Assembly (NCBI GenBank): GCA_028065725.1
Contig: JAPTVL010000402.1
Span: forward strand, 1 to 53,018
Direction: 5' to 3'
Source of the DNA: Betaproteobacteria bacterium
Lineage (GTDB): Bacteria > Pseudomonadota > Gammaproteobacteria > Burkholderiales > Rhodocyclaceae
Length of the DNA: 53,018 nt
Part shown: one piece after another, positions 24,687 through 35,977 of the stretch
Layout of the letters: the number at the start of each line of letters is the position of its first letter
How positions within the stretch are numbered: the first letter of the stretch is position 1
The notes under the pieces: generated by a model
The model's input: only the letters and a program-made list of their open reading frames with translations
Told to the model about the DNA's origin: nothing
The model's database searches: none
Program-made: the position numbers and the translations under genes

Positions 24687-26698
<2,012 letters not shown>

Positions 26699-27084
26699 TG
26701 CCGGACAGGTGCTTGCCCATCAATGCTCGATAAATTCTCGGCATAAGACTTCAAGCTGTTGCTGCAAAAGAGAAAATGGCTTACCCACAAATTCTGTGGA
26801 TAACTTTGTGAGTAAGCACCGGGGAAGCCGTCTAAGTGACCGTCCGGCAAGGGCCTTTTCATCTCTGTGCAATATTTGAACAAAATAACATTGTTTAAAA
26901 ACAACGTATTACATGTGTGTTCCACGAAAAGTCAAGTAGCCGGCGGATTTGGTCGCGCTCTACGGATTTCTGTGAATAAGTCAAGCCGCCGAGGCATTTT
27001 TTGCGCGCTGCGACAAGCCTTGATGGGAGGCCTTTTCCAAGGCGGGAGGCGGCGCAAACCGCACCCCCGTTGGCTTGTGGCAAA
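26699..27084. other. priA-hemE spacer with DnaA-box-like sites
   Basis: 386 bp with no gene I can support. A perfect DnaA box TTATCCACA lies on the minus strand at 26795-26803. TTACCCACA (one mismatch) faces it on the plus strand at 26781-26789. A third consensus-type box, TTATTCACA, is on the minus strand at 26971-26979. An AT-rich stretch (26866-26920) with AACAAAATAACATTGTTT lies between them. It must hold the priA promoter; the boxes may make it DnaA-responsive. There is no dnaA or dnaN nearby, so an origin is not claimed. Confidence 0.5.
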
Positions 27085-28191
27085 TCAGCCGTGCGCGGAC
27101 CCGCGCCGGCTGTGGCTGTGCACGGTGTCAACCAGTACTTTGACATTTTCCGGCGGCGTAAATTGCGAAATGCCGTGGCCGAGATTGAAGACATGGCCGC
27201 CGGATTTTCTCGCGTCGCCGGCATCGCCGGCGAAGCTGTCGAGCACGCGCCGCGCTTCCGCCGCGACCTTGTCGGGCGACGCGAACAAGGCCATCGGATC
27301 GAGATTGCCTTGCAGTGCAACACGGGAACCCACGCGTTGCCGCGCCTCGCCCAGGTCGGTAGTCCAGTCCAGGCCGACCGCATCGCAGCCGATGTCGGCG
27401 ATCGCTTCCAGCCACTGGCCGCCGCCCTTGGTGAAGACGATGCAAGGCACGCGCTCGCCGTCATGCTCGCGCTTGAGGCCCGTCACGATCTGCTGCATGT
27501 AGGCCAGCGAAAACTCGCGGTAGGCGGCATGCGACAAGGCCCCGCCCCAGGAATCGAAAATCATCACGGCCTGCGCACCCGAGTCGATCTGGGCGTTGAG
27601 GTAGTCGGTCACGGCCTTGGTGGTCACCTTGAGGATGTGATGCAGCAGGTCGGGACGATCGTAGAGCATGGTCTTGATCGTGCGGTAATCCGTCGCCGAG
27701 CCGGAACCGCCTTCCACCATGTAGCAAGCCAGGGTCCAGGGGCTGCCGGAAAAGCCGATCAGCGGCACCGAGTTGCCCAGCGCGCGGCGAATCTCGGCCA
27801 CCGCATCCATCACGTAACGCAGGTGCACATTGGGATCCGGCGCGGTCAGGTCGCGGATCGCCCATTCCTCGCGCAGCGGACGTTCGAACTTGGGGCCTTC
27901 GCCGTCGGCAAAATACAGGCCCAGACCCATCGCATCGGGCACGGTGAGAATGTCGGAGAACAGGATCGCCGCATCGAGTTCGAAGCGCGACAGGGGCTGC
28001 AGCGTCACCTCGCAGGCCAGCTGCGGGTTCTTGCACAGGCTGAGGAAACTGCCGGCGCGGCGCCGCGTCTCGTTGTACTCGGGCAGGTAGCGCCCGGCCT
28101 GGCGCATCAGCCAGACCGGGGTGTACTCGACAGGTTCGCGCAGCAGCGCACGCAAAAAAGTATCGTTCTTGGGGCGAGTCGAGGGTGACAT
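27085..28191 (-). CDS. hemE: Uroporphyrinogen decarboxylase
   Basis: 368 aa. The N-terminal signature is [19 protein letters not shown] with [12 protein letters not shown], the substrate-binding Arg region. [27 protein letters not shown] and [11 protein letters not shown] are further family blocks. It converts uroporphyrinogen III to coproporphyrinogen III in the cytoplasm, an early step of haem synthesis. Haem is needed by the cytochrome b subunit in this window, among others. It comes 60 bp after the second trkH, on the same strand. Confidence 0.97.
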   Translation of the reverse strand: MSPSTRPKNDTFLRALLREPVEYTPVWLMRQAGRYLPEYNETRRRAGSFLSLCKNPQLACEVTLQPLSRFELDAAILFSDILTVPDAMGLGLYFADGEGPKFERPLREEWAIRDLTAPDPNVHLRYVMDAVAEIRRALGNSVPLIGFSGSPWTLACYMVEGGSGSATDYRTIKTMLYDRPDLLHHILKVTTKAVTDYLNAQIDSGAQAVMIFDSWGGALSHAAYREFSLAYMQQIVTGLKREHDGERVPCIVFTKGGGQWLEAIADIGCDAVGLDWTTDLGEARQRVGSRVALQGNLDPMALFASPDKVAAEARRVLDSFAGDAGDARKSGGHVFNLGHGISQFTPPENVKVLVDTVHSHSRRGSAHG

Positions 28192-28251
28192 GAGCGGCGA
28201 TCCGGCGAGGCAAAAATCGAATTATCGCACTCTACGCCCCGCCGCTGGGCA

Positions 28252-29706
28252 TCAGCGCCGCCAGAAGGCCGGCGTCAGCACCACCAGCAAGGTGAAGATC
28301 TCCAGCCGGCCCAGCAGCATGGCGAAGGTGCAGATCCAGGTCTGGAAATCCGTCAATACCGCATACGTCGTCGCCGGCCCGACCTGGTTCAGCCCCGGCC
28401 CGGTGTTGTTGATGCTGGCGACCACGGCCGAAAAGGCGGTCACGATATCGAGGCCGGTGAAGGACATCAGCAGGGTCAGCGAAACGATGCTGGTCATGTA
28501 CATGAAGCCGAAGGCCAGCACCGCAAACAGGATGTTGTGCGACACCGGGTGGCCGCCCACGTGCACCGGCCAGACGATTTTCGGGTGCATCGCGCGCATC
28601 AGCTCCCGATACACCTGCTTGTAGAGGATGATGGCGCGGATCATCTTGATGCCGCCGCCGGTGGAACCGGCGCTGGTGACGAAACTGCAGAGGAACAGCA
28701 TCCAGAGCGGCGCGAAGAATGGCCACAGACTGTAATCGACGCTGGCATAGCCGGTAGTGGTGGCAATTGAAACTACGTTGAAAGCGGCGTGGCGCAAGGC
28801 GGTCGAAAAATCCGCATAGGTGCCCTGTAACCACAGATATAACGCAATGCCGAGTACGCTGACCAGCGTCACGCCGAGAAACCAGCGCACCTCGGGATCG
28901 CGCAGATAGGGCTGCAACGAACGTCCGTAGAGGGCGAGGAACATGGTCGCAAAGTTCATTCCGGCGAGCAGCATGAATACGATGGCGACCGCTTCGATGG
29001 CTGGCGAATTCCAGTAGCCGAAGCTCGCGTCGTGGCTGGAAAATCCGCCCAGGCCCATGGTGGTGAACGCGTGCATCACGGCGTCGAACCAGCCCATGCC
29101 GGCCCAGTGCAGGCCGAGAATGCACAGCACGGTGACAACCGCATAGACGCCCCAGAGCCCCTTGGCCGTCTGCGTCATGCGCGGCGTCAGTTGCGATTCC
29201 TTCATCGGTCCCGGGGTCTCGGCCTTGAACATCTGCCGCCCGCCGATGCCGAGCAGCGGCAGGATCGCCACCGCCAGCACGATCAGGCCCATGCCGCCCA
29301 GCCAGACCAGCATGCCGCGCCAGAGGTTGATCGACGGCGGCAGTGCATCGAGATTCGACAGCACCGTGGAGCCGGTCGTGGTCAACCCGGACATCGCTTC
29401 GAAATAGGCGTCGGTAAACGAAACGCCAAGCTGGAACATCAATGGCATTCCGGCGAATAGCGGAAGCAGGGTCCACACCAGCACCACCATCAGGAAGCCG
29501 TCGCGCACTTTCAGGTCCTCATCGTGGCGACGCGCCGCCCACCAGAGGCCAAGACCGACTGCCAGGGCCAGGGCAAAGGCTTCGTCGTAGGCCCATTCCG
29601 CGCCGTCGTGCCAATACCAGGAGAAGCCGAGGGGAACCAGCATGGTCAGCGAAAAGCTGATCAGCAGCATGCCGAACACCCGTACCACCGGATAGTAGCC
29701 TCCCAT
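28252..29706 (-). CDS. trkH: Trk potassium uptake membrane subunit, copy 1
   Basis: 484 aa with about ten membrane helices arranged as four M1-P-M2 repeats. The first pore loop is MSGLTTTGSTVLS and another is CSFVTSAGSTGGGIKM. The block LGIGGRQMFKAETPGPMKE is characteristic of TrkH. It is a tandem paralogue of the gene that follows upstream at 29714-31168; the two share length and most residues and are only 7 bp apart. With TrkA it forms a potassium channel-like transporter in the inner membrane. Confidence 0.94.
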   Translation of the reverse strand: MGGYYPVVRVFGMLLISFSLTMLVPLGFSWYWHDGAEWAYDEAFALALAVGLGLWWAARRHDEDLKVRDGFLMVVLVWTLLPLFAGMPLMFQLGVSFTDAYFEAMSGLTTTGSTVLSNLDALPPSINLWRGMLVWLGGMGLIVLAVAILPLLGIGGRQMFKAETPGPMKESQLTPRMTQTAKGLWGVYAVVTVLCILGLHWAGMGWFDAVMHAFTTMGLGGFSSHDASFGYWNSPAIEAVAIVFMLLAGMNFATMFLALYGRSLQPYLRDPEVRWFLGVTLVSVLGIALYLWLQGTYADFSTALRHAAFNVVSIATTTGYASVDYSLWPFFAPLWMLFLCSFVTSAGSTGGGIKMIRAIILYKQVYRELMRAMHPKIVWPVHVGGHPVSHNILFAVLAFGFMYMTSIVSLTLLMSFTGLDIVTAFSAVVASINNTGPGLNQVGPATTYAVLTDFQTWICTFAMLLGRLEIFTLLVVLTPAFWRR

Positions 29707-29713
29707 CGAGGAG

Positions 29714-31168
29714 TCAGCGTCGCCAGAAGGCCGGGGTCAGCACCACCAGCAGGGTGAAGATTTCCAGCCGCCCGAGCAGCATGGCGAAGGCGCAGATCCA
29801 TATCTGGAAATCGTTGAGCACGGCAAACGTCGTGGTGGGCCCGACGTCGCTCAGGCCCGGTCCGGTATTGTTGATGCTGGCGACCACGGCCGAGAAGGCG
29901 GTGACGATTTCAAGACCGGAGAGCGACATCAGCAGGGTCATCGAAACGATGCTGACCATGTAAACAAAGCCGAAGGCGAGCACCGCAAACAGGATGTTCT
30001 GCGGCACCGGATTGTTGCCGATGCGTACCGGCCAGACCACGTTCGGATGCATCGCGCGCAGCAGTTCGCGATACACCTGCTTGTAGAGAATCATGGCGCG
30101 GATCATCTTGATGCCACCGCCGGTGGAGCCGGAGCAGGCGATGAAACTGCCGAGGAACAGCATCCACAGCTGGGCGAAGAACGGCCACTGGCCATAGTCG
30201 GTGGTCGCCAGGCCGAGCGAGGTGGCGAGCGAAATGGAGTGGAAGGCGACGTAGCGCAGCGCCTCGCCGAAATGCGCAAAGGTGCCCACCGCCAGCAGGT
30301 AGAACGTTAGAGCCAGGATGCTCGCCGCCAGCACGCCGAGGAAATACGGCGCCTCCGGGTCGTTGCGATAGGGATTCAGCGAGCGGCCATGCAAGGCCAT
30401 GAAATGCGTGGCGTAGTTCAGTCCCGAGAGCAGGGCGAACAACATCACCGTCAACTCGATCGGCAGGCTGTTGAAATGACCGAGGCTGGCATCCTTGGTC
30501 GAAAAGCCGCCGAGGCCCATGACGCTGAAGGCGTGCATCAGCGCATCCCAGGGTTCCATGCCGAAGTGCCAGAGCATCAGGCCGCAAACCACTGTCAGCA
30601 GCAGATAGACGCCCCACAGGCCCTTGGCCGTCTCGGCGATGCGCGGTGTGAGGCTGGTCTCCTTCATCGGCCCCGGCGTTTCCGCGCGCAACATCTGGCG
30701 GCCGCCGATGCCGAGCAAGGGCAGGATCGCCACCGCCAGCACCACCACGCCCATGCCGCCGATCCAGTGCATGAAGGTACGCCAGAAGTTGATCGACAGC
30801 GGCATCTGGTCGAGCCCGGAGAGCACGGTGGCGCCGGAGGCCGTCAGGCCCGATACTGCCTCGAAGTAGGCATCGGTGAAGGAAAGCTTCAGGTGCAGCA
30901 GCAGCGGCAGGCAGGCAAACAGCGGCAGCAGCGTCCACACCAGGACCACCAGCAGGAAGCCGTCGCGTACCTTCAGGTCAGTGTGGGTACGCCGCGCCGG
31001 CCACCACAGCATCGCTCCGGTCGCCAGCGTCAGCAAGAAGGCCTCGTCGTAGGCGGAGTGGGCGCCATCGTCCAGCCCCCAGGAAATCGCCAGCGGTATC
31101 AGCATGGTCAGCGCAAAGCAGATCAGCAGCAGGCCGAAGGCGCGCACCACCGGGTAATAGCGTTTCAT
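29714..31168 (-). CDS. trkH: Trk potassium uptake membrane subunit, copy 2
   Basis: 484 aa from the ATG at 31168; a longer reading frame upstream runs back into trkA and is ignored. Same architecture as the neighbouring copy, but the first pore loop reads VSGLTASGATVLS instead of LTTTGSTVLS, so the two channels may differ in selectivity or affinity. The third pore loop is CSGSTGGGIKM. Sixteen bp separate it from trkA. A local tandem duplication is the simplest origin. Confidence 0.93.
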   Translation of the reverse strand: MKRYYPVVRAFGLLLICFALTMLIPLAISWGLDDGAHSAYDEAFLLTLATGAMLWWPARRTHTDLKVRDGFLLVVLVWTLLPLFACLPLLLHLKLSFTDAYFEAVSGLTASGATVLSGLDQMPLSINFWRTFMHWIGGMGVVVLAVAILPLLGIGGRQMLRAETPGPMKETSLTPRIAETAKGLWGVYLLLTVVCGLMLWHFGMEPWDALMHAFSVMGLGGFSTKDASLGHFNSLPIELTVMLFALLSGLNYATHFMALHGRSLNPYRNDPEAPYFLGVLAASILALTFYLLAVGTFAHFGEALRYVAFHSISLATSLGLATTDYGQWPFFAQLWMLFLGSFIACSGSTGGGIKMIRAMILYKQVYRELLRAMHPNVVWPVRIGNNPVPQNILFAVLAFGFVYMVSIVSMTLLMSLSGLEIVTAFSAVVASINNTGPGLSDVGPTTTFAVLNDFQIWICAFAMLLGRLEIFTLLVVLTPAFWRR

Positions 31169-31184
31169 TGCGGAGGCGGTCCGT

Positions 31185-32612
31185 TCAGAAGAAGCCGACG
31201 CCGACCTGGAACAGTTTCTCGACCTGCGGAATCTGCGCCTTGCGGGTGCAGAACACCACAACGTGATCATCCGTCTCGATCACCGTGTCGTGATGGGGAA
31301 TGATGATGTGGTCCCCCGACACCGTGACCGGCAGCCCATCCCGCATGACGGTCTTCGGCGCGCCCTTGCGCAGGATGGCGCCGATATGCGCGCCCTTGAT
31401 CACCGGCAATTCCTCAATGCGGCGACCGACCACCTTCGAGTTGGCCCGGTCGCCGTGCACGATCAGTTCCAGCGCCTCGGCGGCGCCGCGCCGCAGGCTG
31501 TGCACCCGCGCCACGTCGCCATGGCGGACGAAGGTCAGCAGCGAACCGATCGAGACCTGGGCCGGCGACAGGCCGATGTCGATCGGCCCGCCCTGCACCA
31601 TGTCGGCATAGGCGCGGCGGTTGATCAGCGCCAGCACGCGCTTGCAGCCAAGTCGCTTGGCCAGTGACGCGGCCATGATGTTGTCCTCGTCGTCGTTGGT
31701 CAGGGCGAGAAACATGTCCATTTCGTCAATGTTTTCCTGTGCCAGCACGTTCTCGTCGGTCGCTTCGCCGCACAGCACCAGGGTGTTCCTGAAGCGCGTG
31801 GCGATCAGCTCGGCACGGGTCGAGTTGCATTCGATCACCTTGACCTGGTGCTGGGCCTCCAGCGCCGCGGCGACCCGCGCACCGATATTGCCGCCGCCGG
31901 CGATCATGATGCGCTTCACCGGCTCCTGCATGCGCCGCAGTTCGCGCAGCACGTGGCGGATGTGTCCCGAGGCGGCCAGCAGGAATACCTCGTCACCGGC
32001 CTCGATCACCGTCTTGCCGGTCGGGTCGACCGGCCGATGCTCGCGGAATATGGCGACGATGCGGGCATCGACGCCCGGCGGCAGGTGTTCGCGCATGGAC
32101 TGTATCTGCTTGCCGACCAGCAGGCCGCCTTCGTAGGCGCGCACGCAGACCAGCGTCGCCCTGCCGTCGGCGAATTCGAGCACCTGCAGCGCCTCGGGAA
32201 AGGCCACCAGGCGCGCGATGTAGTCGGTGATGTCCTGCTCCGGGCACATGGCATGGCTGACCGCGAACATGTCGTCGGAAAGCAGCGCCTCGTCGGCGAT
32301 GAAATCGACGCCGCGCAGGCGGGCGATGCGGGTCGGCACGTTGAACATGCGGCGGGCGATCTTGCAGGCGACCAGGTTGGTCTGGTCCGACTGGGTCACC
32401 GCCACCAGCATCTCGGCGTCCTCGATGCCGGCGCTGCGCAACACCGAGGGCAGCGCCGCATTGCCGGTCACCGTACGCACATCGAGGCGATCCGCGAGTT
32501 GCGCGAGGCTCAGGCTGTTCTGGTCGACCACCGTAACGTCGTTGGTTTCCGAGGCCAGCGCCTCGGCCACGGAGGCGCCGACTTGTCCGGCGCCGAGGAT
32601 GATGATTCGCAT
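31185..32612 (-). CDS. trkA: Trk potassium uptake regulatory subunit TrkA
   Basis: 475 aa. It has two RCK units: MRIIILGAGQVGASVAEAL with VVDQNS starts the first NAD(H)-binding domain, and IMIAGGGNIGARVAAALE with VIECNSTRAELIA starts the second. TrkA_C domains follow each (HLPPGVDARIVAIFR; HIGAILRKGAPKTVMRDG). It is the cytoplasmic gating ring for TrkH. It lies directly between the NtrX-like gene (10 bp) and the trkH pair, all on one strand, as in other betaproteobacteria. Confidence 0.96.
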   Translation of the reverse strand: MRIIILGAGQVGASVAEALASETNDVTVVDQNSLSLAQLADRLDVRTVTGNAALPSVLRSAGIEDAEMLVAVTQSDQTNLVACKIARRMFNVPTRIARLRGVDFIADEALLSDDMFAVSHAMCPEQDITDYIARLVAFPEALQVLEFADGRATLVCVRAYEGGLLVGKQIQSMREHLPPGVDARIVAIFREHRPVDPTGKTVIEAGDEVFLLAASGHIRHVLRELRRMQEPVKRIMIAGGGNIGARVAAALEAQHQVKVIECNSTRAELIATRFRNTLVLCGEATDENVLAQENIDEMDMFLALTNDDEDNIMAASLAKRLGCKRVLALINRRAYADMVQGGPIDIGLSPAQVSIGSLLTFVRHGDVARVHSLRRGAAEALELIVHGDRANSKVVGRRIEELPVIKGAHIGAILRKGAPKTVMRDGLPVTVSGDHIIIPHHDTVIETDDHVVVFCTRKAQIPQVEKLFQVGVGFF

Positions 32613-32622
32613 GGTGGTTGGC

Positions 32623-33858
32623 CTAGCGCAGTCCGAGGTCTTTCAGCTTGCGATACAGATGGGTGCGCTCGAGCCCGGTCTTCTCCGCCAAGCGCGTCAT
32701 GTTGCCGCCGTCGCGGCCCAGGTGATATTCGAAGTACATGCGCTCGAAAGCTTCGCGCGCCTCGCGCAAGGGCAGTTCGATCACCTCCGGTGCCAGGCCG
32801 GCCGGCGCCAGGCCGGGTTCGCCGGCCGGCGCCAGCAGCTGCAGCGCCTCCTCTTCGCCGATTTCCTCGCCCAGGCTGGCCAGCGCCAGCGATTTCACCG
32901 CCGCCTTGAGCTCGGCATAGCCGCCGTCCCAGCTGTGCTGGCGCAGGGCATTGAGCGCCGCGCTGGAAAAGCGCCGCAAGGGAATCTCGTCGCTTTCCAG
33001 CAGCTGCGCCAGCAGGTGCGCGGCGATATCGGGTACCTCGTCCTTGAGTTCGGCCAGGCTCGGCACGCCCAGCCCGGTCTCGAACACGCGCTGCAAGCCG
33101 GCGTCTTCCCAGCCCAGCGCCACCAGCTCGGCGCGGCTGTGGGTGGTGGCTGCCACCAGGCGCAGGCTGTAACGGTCGAGGCGCTCCGCCGCGAACAGCA
33201 GGTTCTTTTGCTGCAGGCGGGTCAGGCTCGCCAGTTCCTCGCACCACAGCACCCCGCCCGCGGCACGCTGCAGCATCTCGGTACTCAGCGGGTTGGACTC
33301 GTGGGCCAGGTCGAGCCACGGCTTGCCGGCCACCTGTGCCGTGCGCGCCACCAGTTCGACGATGCCGCCGGGCGCCGCGCGCAGCAGCAGCAGGGGACTT
33401 TTGGCCAGCACCTGGTCGAGCCGGCGCTTGAGGTCGCGCAAGGGGCCGGGGCGGGCGAACGCACCCAGCGAAAGACCACCGCCGGCGTGCCGGGCGCCGC
33501 GCTCGAGCGCCTTCTTCACCGCCGCCAGCAGCTTCTGCATGCCGATCGGCTTTTCGAGGAAATCCAGCGCGCCGATGCGCGTCGCCTCGACCGCGGTGTC
33601 GATCGTGGCGTGGCCCGACATCATCACTACCGGCATGTTGAGCTGGCCGTTGCCGGACCATTCCTTCAGCAGCGTGATGCCATCGGTATCGGGCATCCAG
33701 ATGTCGAGCAGGACCATGTCGGGCCGTCCGCTTTCGCGCGCGACCCGCGCCGCCGCGGCATTCTCCGCCAGCTGTACGTCGTGCCCCTCGTCGCGCAGGA
33801 TCTCGAACAACAGCTCGCGGATTCCGACTTCGTCATCCACCACCAGTATCTTCGGCAT
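32623..33858 (-). CDS. NtrX-like response regulator with degenerate AAA+ domain
   Basis: 411 aa. The receiver domain is normal: VVDDE, phospho-acceptor in MVLLDIWMPDTDG, and FLEKPI. A Fis-type helix-turn-helix ends the protein (NMTRLAEKTGLERTHLYRKLKDLGLR). The middle has the length of a shortened sigma-54 activation domain, but Walker A is gone (LLLLRAAPGGIVELV where GESGTGKE is expected). No GAFTGA loop is present and Walker B is eroded (GGVLWCEELASL). It therefore should not activate sigma-54 polymerase and probably acts as a repressor or sigma-70 regulator. It pairs with the NtrY-like kinase 4 bp upstream. Confidence 0.88.
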   Translation of the reverse strand: MPKILVVDDEVGIRELLFEILRDEGHDVQLAENAAAARVARESGRPDMVLLDIWMPDTDGITLLKEWSGNGQLNMPVVMMSGHATIDTAVEATRIGALDFLEKPIGMQKLLAAVKKALERGARHAGGGLSLGAFARPGPLRDLKRRLDQVLAKSPLLLLRAAPGGIVELVARTAQVAGKPWLDLAHESNPLSTEMLQRAAGGVLWCEELASLTRLQQKNLLFAAERLDRYSLRLVAATTHSRAELVALGWEDAGLQRVFETGLGVPSLAELKDEVPDIAAHLLAQLLESDEIPLRRFSSAALNALRQHSWDGGYAELKAAVKSLALASLGEEIGEEEALQLLAPAGEPGLAPAGLAPEVIELPLREAREAFERMYFEYHLGRDGGNMTRLAEKTGLERTHLYRKLKDLGLR

Positions 33859-33862
33859 TTCC

Positions 33863-35977
33863 CTAAACTCCCTTTGCCGCCAGTGGCAGCCAGATGCTTA
33901 CCTCTCCACCATGGTCATTGGCGAGTCGAATCTCGCCGCCGTGGTCATCCACGATTTTTTTCACGATCGCCAGGCCCAGCCCGGTGCCCTTGGACTTGGT
34001 CGTGACATAGGGCTCGAAGGCGCGCGAAAGTATCTGCGGCGGGAAGCCCGGTCCGTTGTCCCTGATGGTCAGTCGCGCGCGTCCCGATTCCTGCGCCGTA
34101 ATGATCGTTATCTGCGCGCCGGCCACGTCGCAAAGTGCGTCCTGTGCGTTGGTCAGGACATTATGCAGTACCTGGCGCAACTGGTTGGCATCGGCCAGTA
34201 CCGGCGGCAGGGCGCCGGGAGTCGGCGCCGGGGCGACGGCGATCGTCGCCCGCGAGTTCTCGTAGAGGCTCAGCACTTCGCCGAGCAGGGCCGCCAGATC
34301 GACGGGCGCGAGCTGCGGCAGCGGGGTGCGCGCGTAGTCGCGGAAATCATTGACCATGTTCTTCATCGCCTCGACCTGATTGACGATGGTCTGCGTGGCG
34401 CGGTCCAGCAGTTCCCGCGAAGGACCTGACAGTTGGTCCGCCAGCTTGAGCTGCAGGCGCTCGGCGGAGAGCTGGATCGGCGTCAGCGGATTCTTGATCT
34501 CGTGCGCCAGGCGCTGCGCCACCTCGCCCCAGGCGGCGGAGCGCTGCGCGGCAATCAACCGGGTGATGTCGTCGAAGACCACCACGTAACCGCCGCCGCC
34601 GGCCGCCGGCAGCGCCGTGCCGCGCACCAGCAGCGCCTGCGTCATGCCGTCCGGGCGCGCCAGTTCGAGCTGCTCCTGCCACTCGTCGCCGCGCCGGGCG
34701 AAACCGCCGAGAATCGCCCCGGCCAGGGTTTCGTGGCGCGGCCAGTCCTGCAGCCGCATCTGCTCGAAGCCGGCCAGGTCATCGCCGAGGATCGCCAGCG
34801 CACCGCGATTGGCGGCACGCAGGCGGAAACGCAAATCGAAGGCCAGCACCCCGGCCGAGAGGTTGGCCAGCACGGATTCGAGGTAGGCCTGCGCCGCTTC
34901 CATTTCATGACGATGGTGTTCGGCCTGGGCCCGCGCCTCGCTCAACTGGTGGGTCATGCTGTTGAAGGAATGCGTCAGCACGCCGAGTTCGTCGGAGGCT
35001 TCCACCGTGGCGCGCGGTGTGAAGTCGCCGGCCGCCACCGCCTGCGTGCCTTCGGCCAGGATCAGCAGCGGCCGCGCCAGGCGCTCGGCGAGGAAGAAGG
35101 CCAGGGCGACCGCGGCGAACAGCGCCAGCAGCAGCGCCAAGGTCAGGGTCAGGGTATAGATGCGCTTGAGGCCGGCACGGCCGAGTTGCAGTTCCTGGTA
35201 ATCGCGATGCGCGGCCTCGACGCTTTCCGCGCTGTTGGCGATCGAAGTGGGCACCGGCAGCGTCAATTGCAGGATGCGCGGATCGACATTGAGGCCGTCG
35301 CCGGCGACCGGCGCCAGGGCACGCACCATCAGGCCACCGCCCCCGGCCTCGGCCACCGAGACCAGGCCGCGCCCGCTGCGCGCGCTGCGCAGCTGACTCG
35401 GCGCCGGCACCGAAGGCATCAGGCTGCCCATCTGCGCCGAGCTGCTGCCCAGCACCTGGCCGGAGAGCGTCAGCAGCGTCGCGCTCTGCGCACCCGCCTG
35501 TTCGCGCAATCGATTGAGCCGGCTCGGGCTGACGAAGTCGCCATCGCCCAGATCCAGCGCCGCGCCACGGGCTTTCGCCAGCAGCTCGGCCTGCAGCGTA
35601 TCGAGCACGCTGCGACCGAGATTGAGGCCGCCTTCCAGCGCGGCATCGACGCGCACGTCGAACCAGGAATCGATGCTCTTTACCGCGAATTGCATCGACA
35701 CCCCATACACCAGCGCGCCGGGCAGCACGGCCATCAGCGAAAGCATCAGCAGCAGGCGGGATTTCAGGCGCGAGCCGAACACACCGCTGCGATAGTCGCG
35801 CCGCAGTCGTCGCAGCTGGAGGCCGACCAGCACCAGCAGGGCCACGGCGGCGGCGCCATTGATCGCCAGCAGCCAGGGATAGTGCTCGGCGAACAGGGCC
35901 GTGTTGGCCGACGCCGATGCCAGCAGGAACAGCAGGATCGCGCCCAGCGCGGCGATCACCGCCAATGCAATTTTCAT
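33863..35977 (-). CDS. NtrY-like membrane histidine kinase
   Basis: 704 aa. Three membrane segments are visible near the N-terminus (about 1-25, 35-60 and 75-100) and another near 290. Then follow HAMP (RLARPLLILAEGTQAVAAGDF), a PAS domain (VLANLSAGVLAFDLRFRLR), HisKA with His in AHEIKNPLTPIQLSAERLQ, and HATPase (VLTNAQDAL, DNGPGFP, GTGLGLAIVKKIV). This is the NtrY layout. In other bacteria NtrY/NtrX respond to nitrogen or redox state; here the neighbours are potassium uptake genes. It overlaps the DUF4390 gene by 4 nt. Confidence 0.92.
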   Translation of the reverse strand: MKIALAVIAALGAILLFLLASASANTALFAEHYPWLLAINGAAAVALLVLVGLQLRRLRRDYRSGVFGSRLKSRLLLMLSLMAVLPGALVYGVSMQFAVKSIDSWFDVRVDAALEGGLNLGRSVLDTLQAELLAKARGAALDLGDGDFVSPSRLNRLREQAGAQSATLLTLSGQVLGSSSAQMGSLMPSVPAPSQLRSARSGRGLVSVAEAGGGGLMVRALAPVAGDGLNVDPRILQLTLPVPTSIANSAESVEAAHRDYQELQLGRAGLKRIYTLTLTLALLLALFAAVALAFFLAERLARPLLILAEGTQAVAAGDFTPRATVEASDELGVLTHSFNSMTHQLSEARAQAEHHRHEMEAAQAYLESVLANLSAGVLAFDLRFRLRAANRGALAILGDDLAGFEQMRLQDWPRHETLAGAILGGFARRGDEWQEQLELARPDGMTQALLVRGTALPAAGGGGYVVVFDDITRLIAAQRSAAWGEVAQRLAHEIKNPLTPIQLSAERLQLKLADQLSGPSRELLDRATQTIVNQVEAMKNMVNDFRDYARTPLPQLAPVDLAALLGEVLSLYENSRATIAVAPAPTPGALPPVLADANQLRQVLHNVLTNAQDALCDVAGAQITIITAQESGRARLTIRDNGPGFPPQILSRAFEPYVTTKSKGTGLGLAIVKKIVDDHGGEIRLANDHGGEVSIWLPLAAKGV

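Noticed and set aside
26699..27084. The chromosomal replication origin
   Set aside because: There are only two good DnaA boxes and one weak one, with no dnaA, dnaN or gyrB near. A cluster of that size fits a DnaA-regulated promoter as well.
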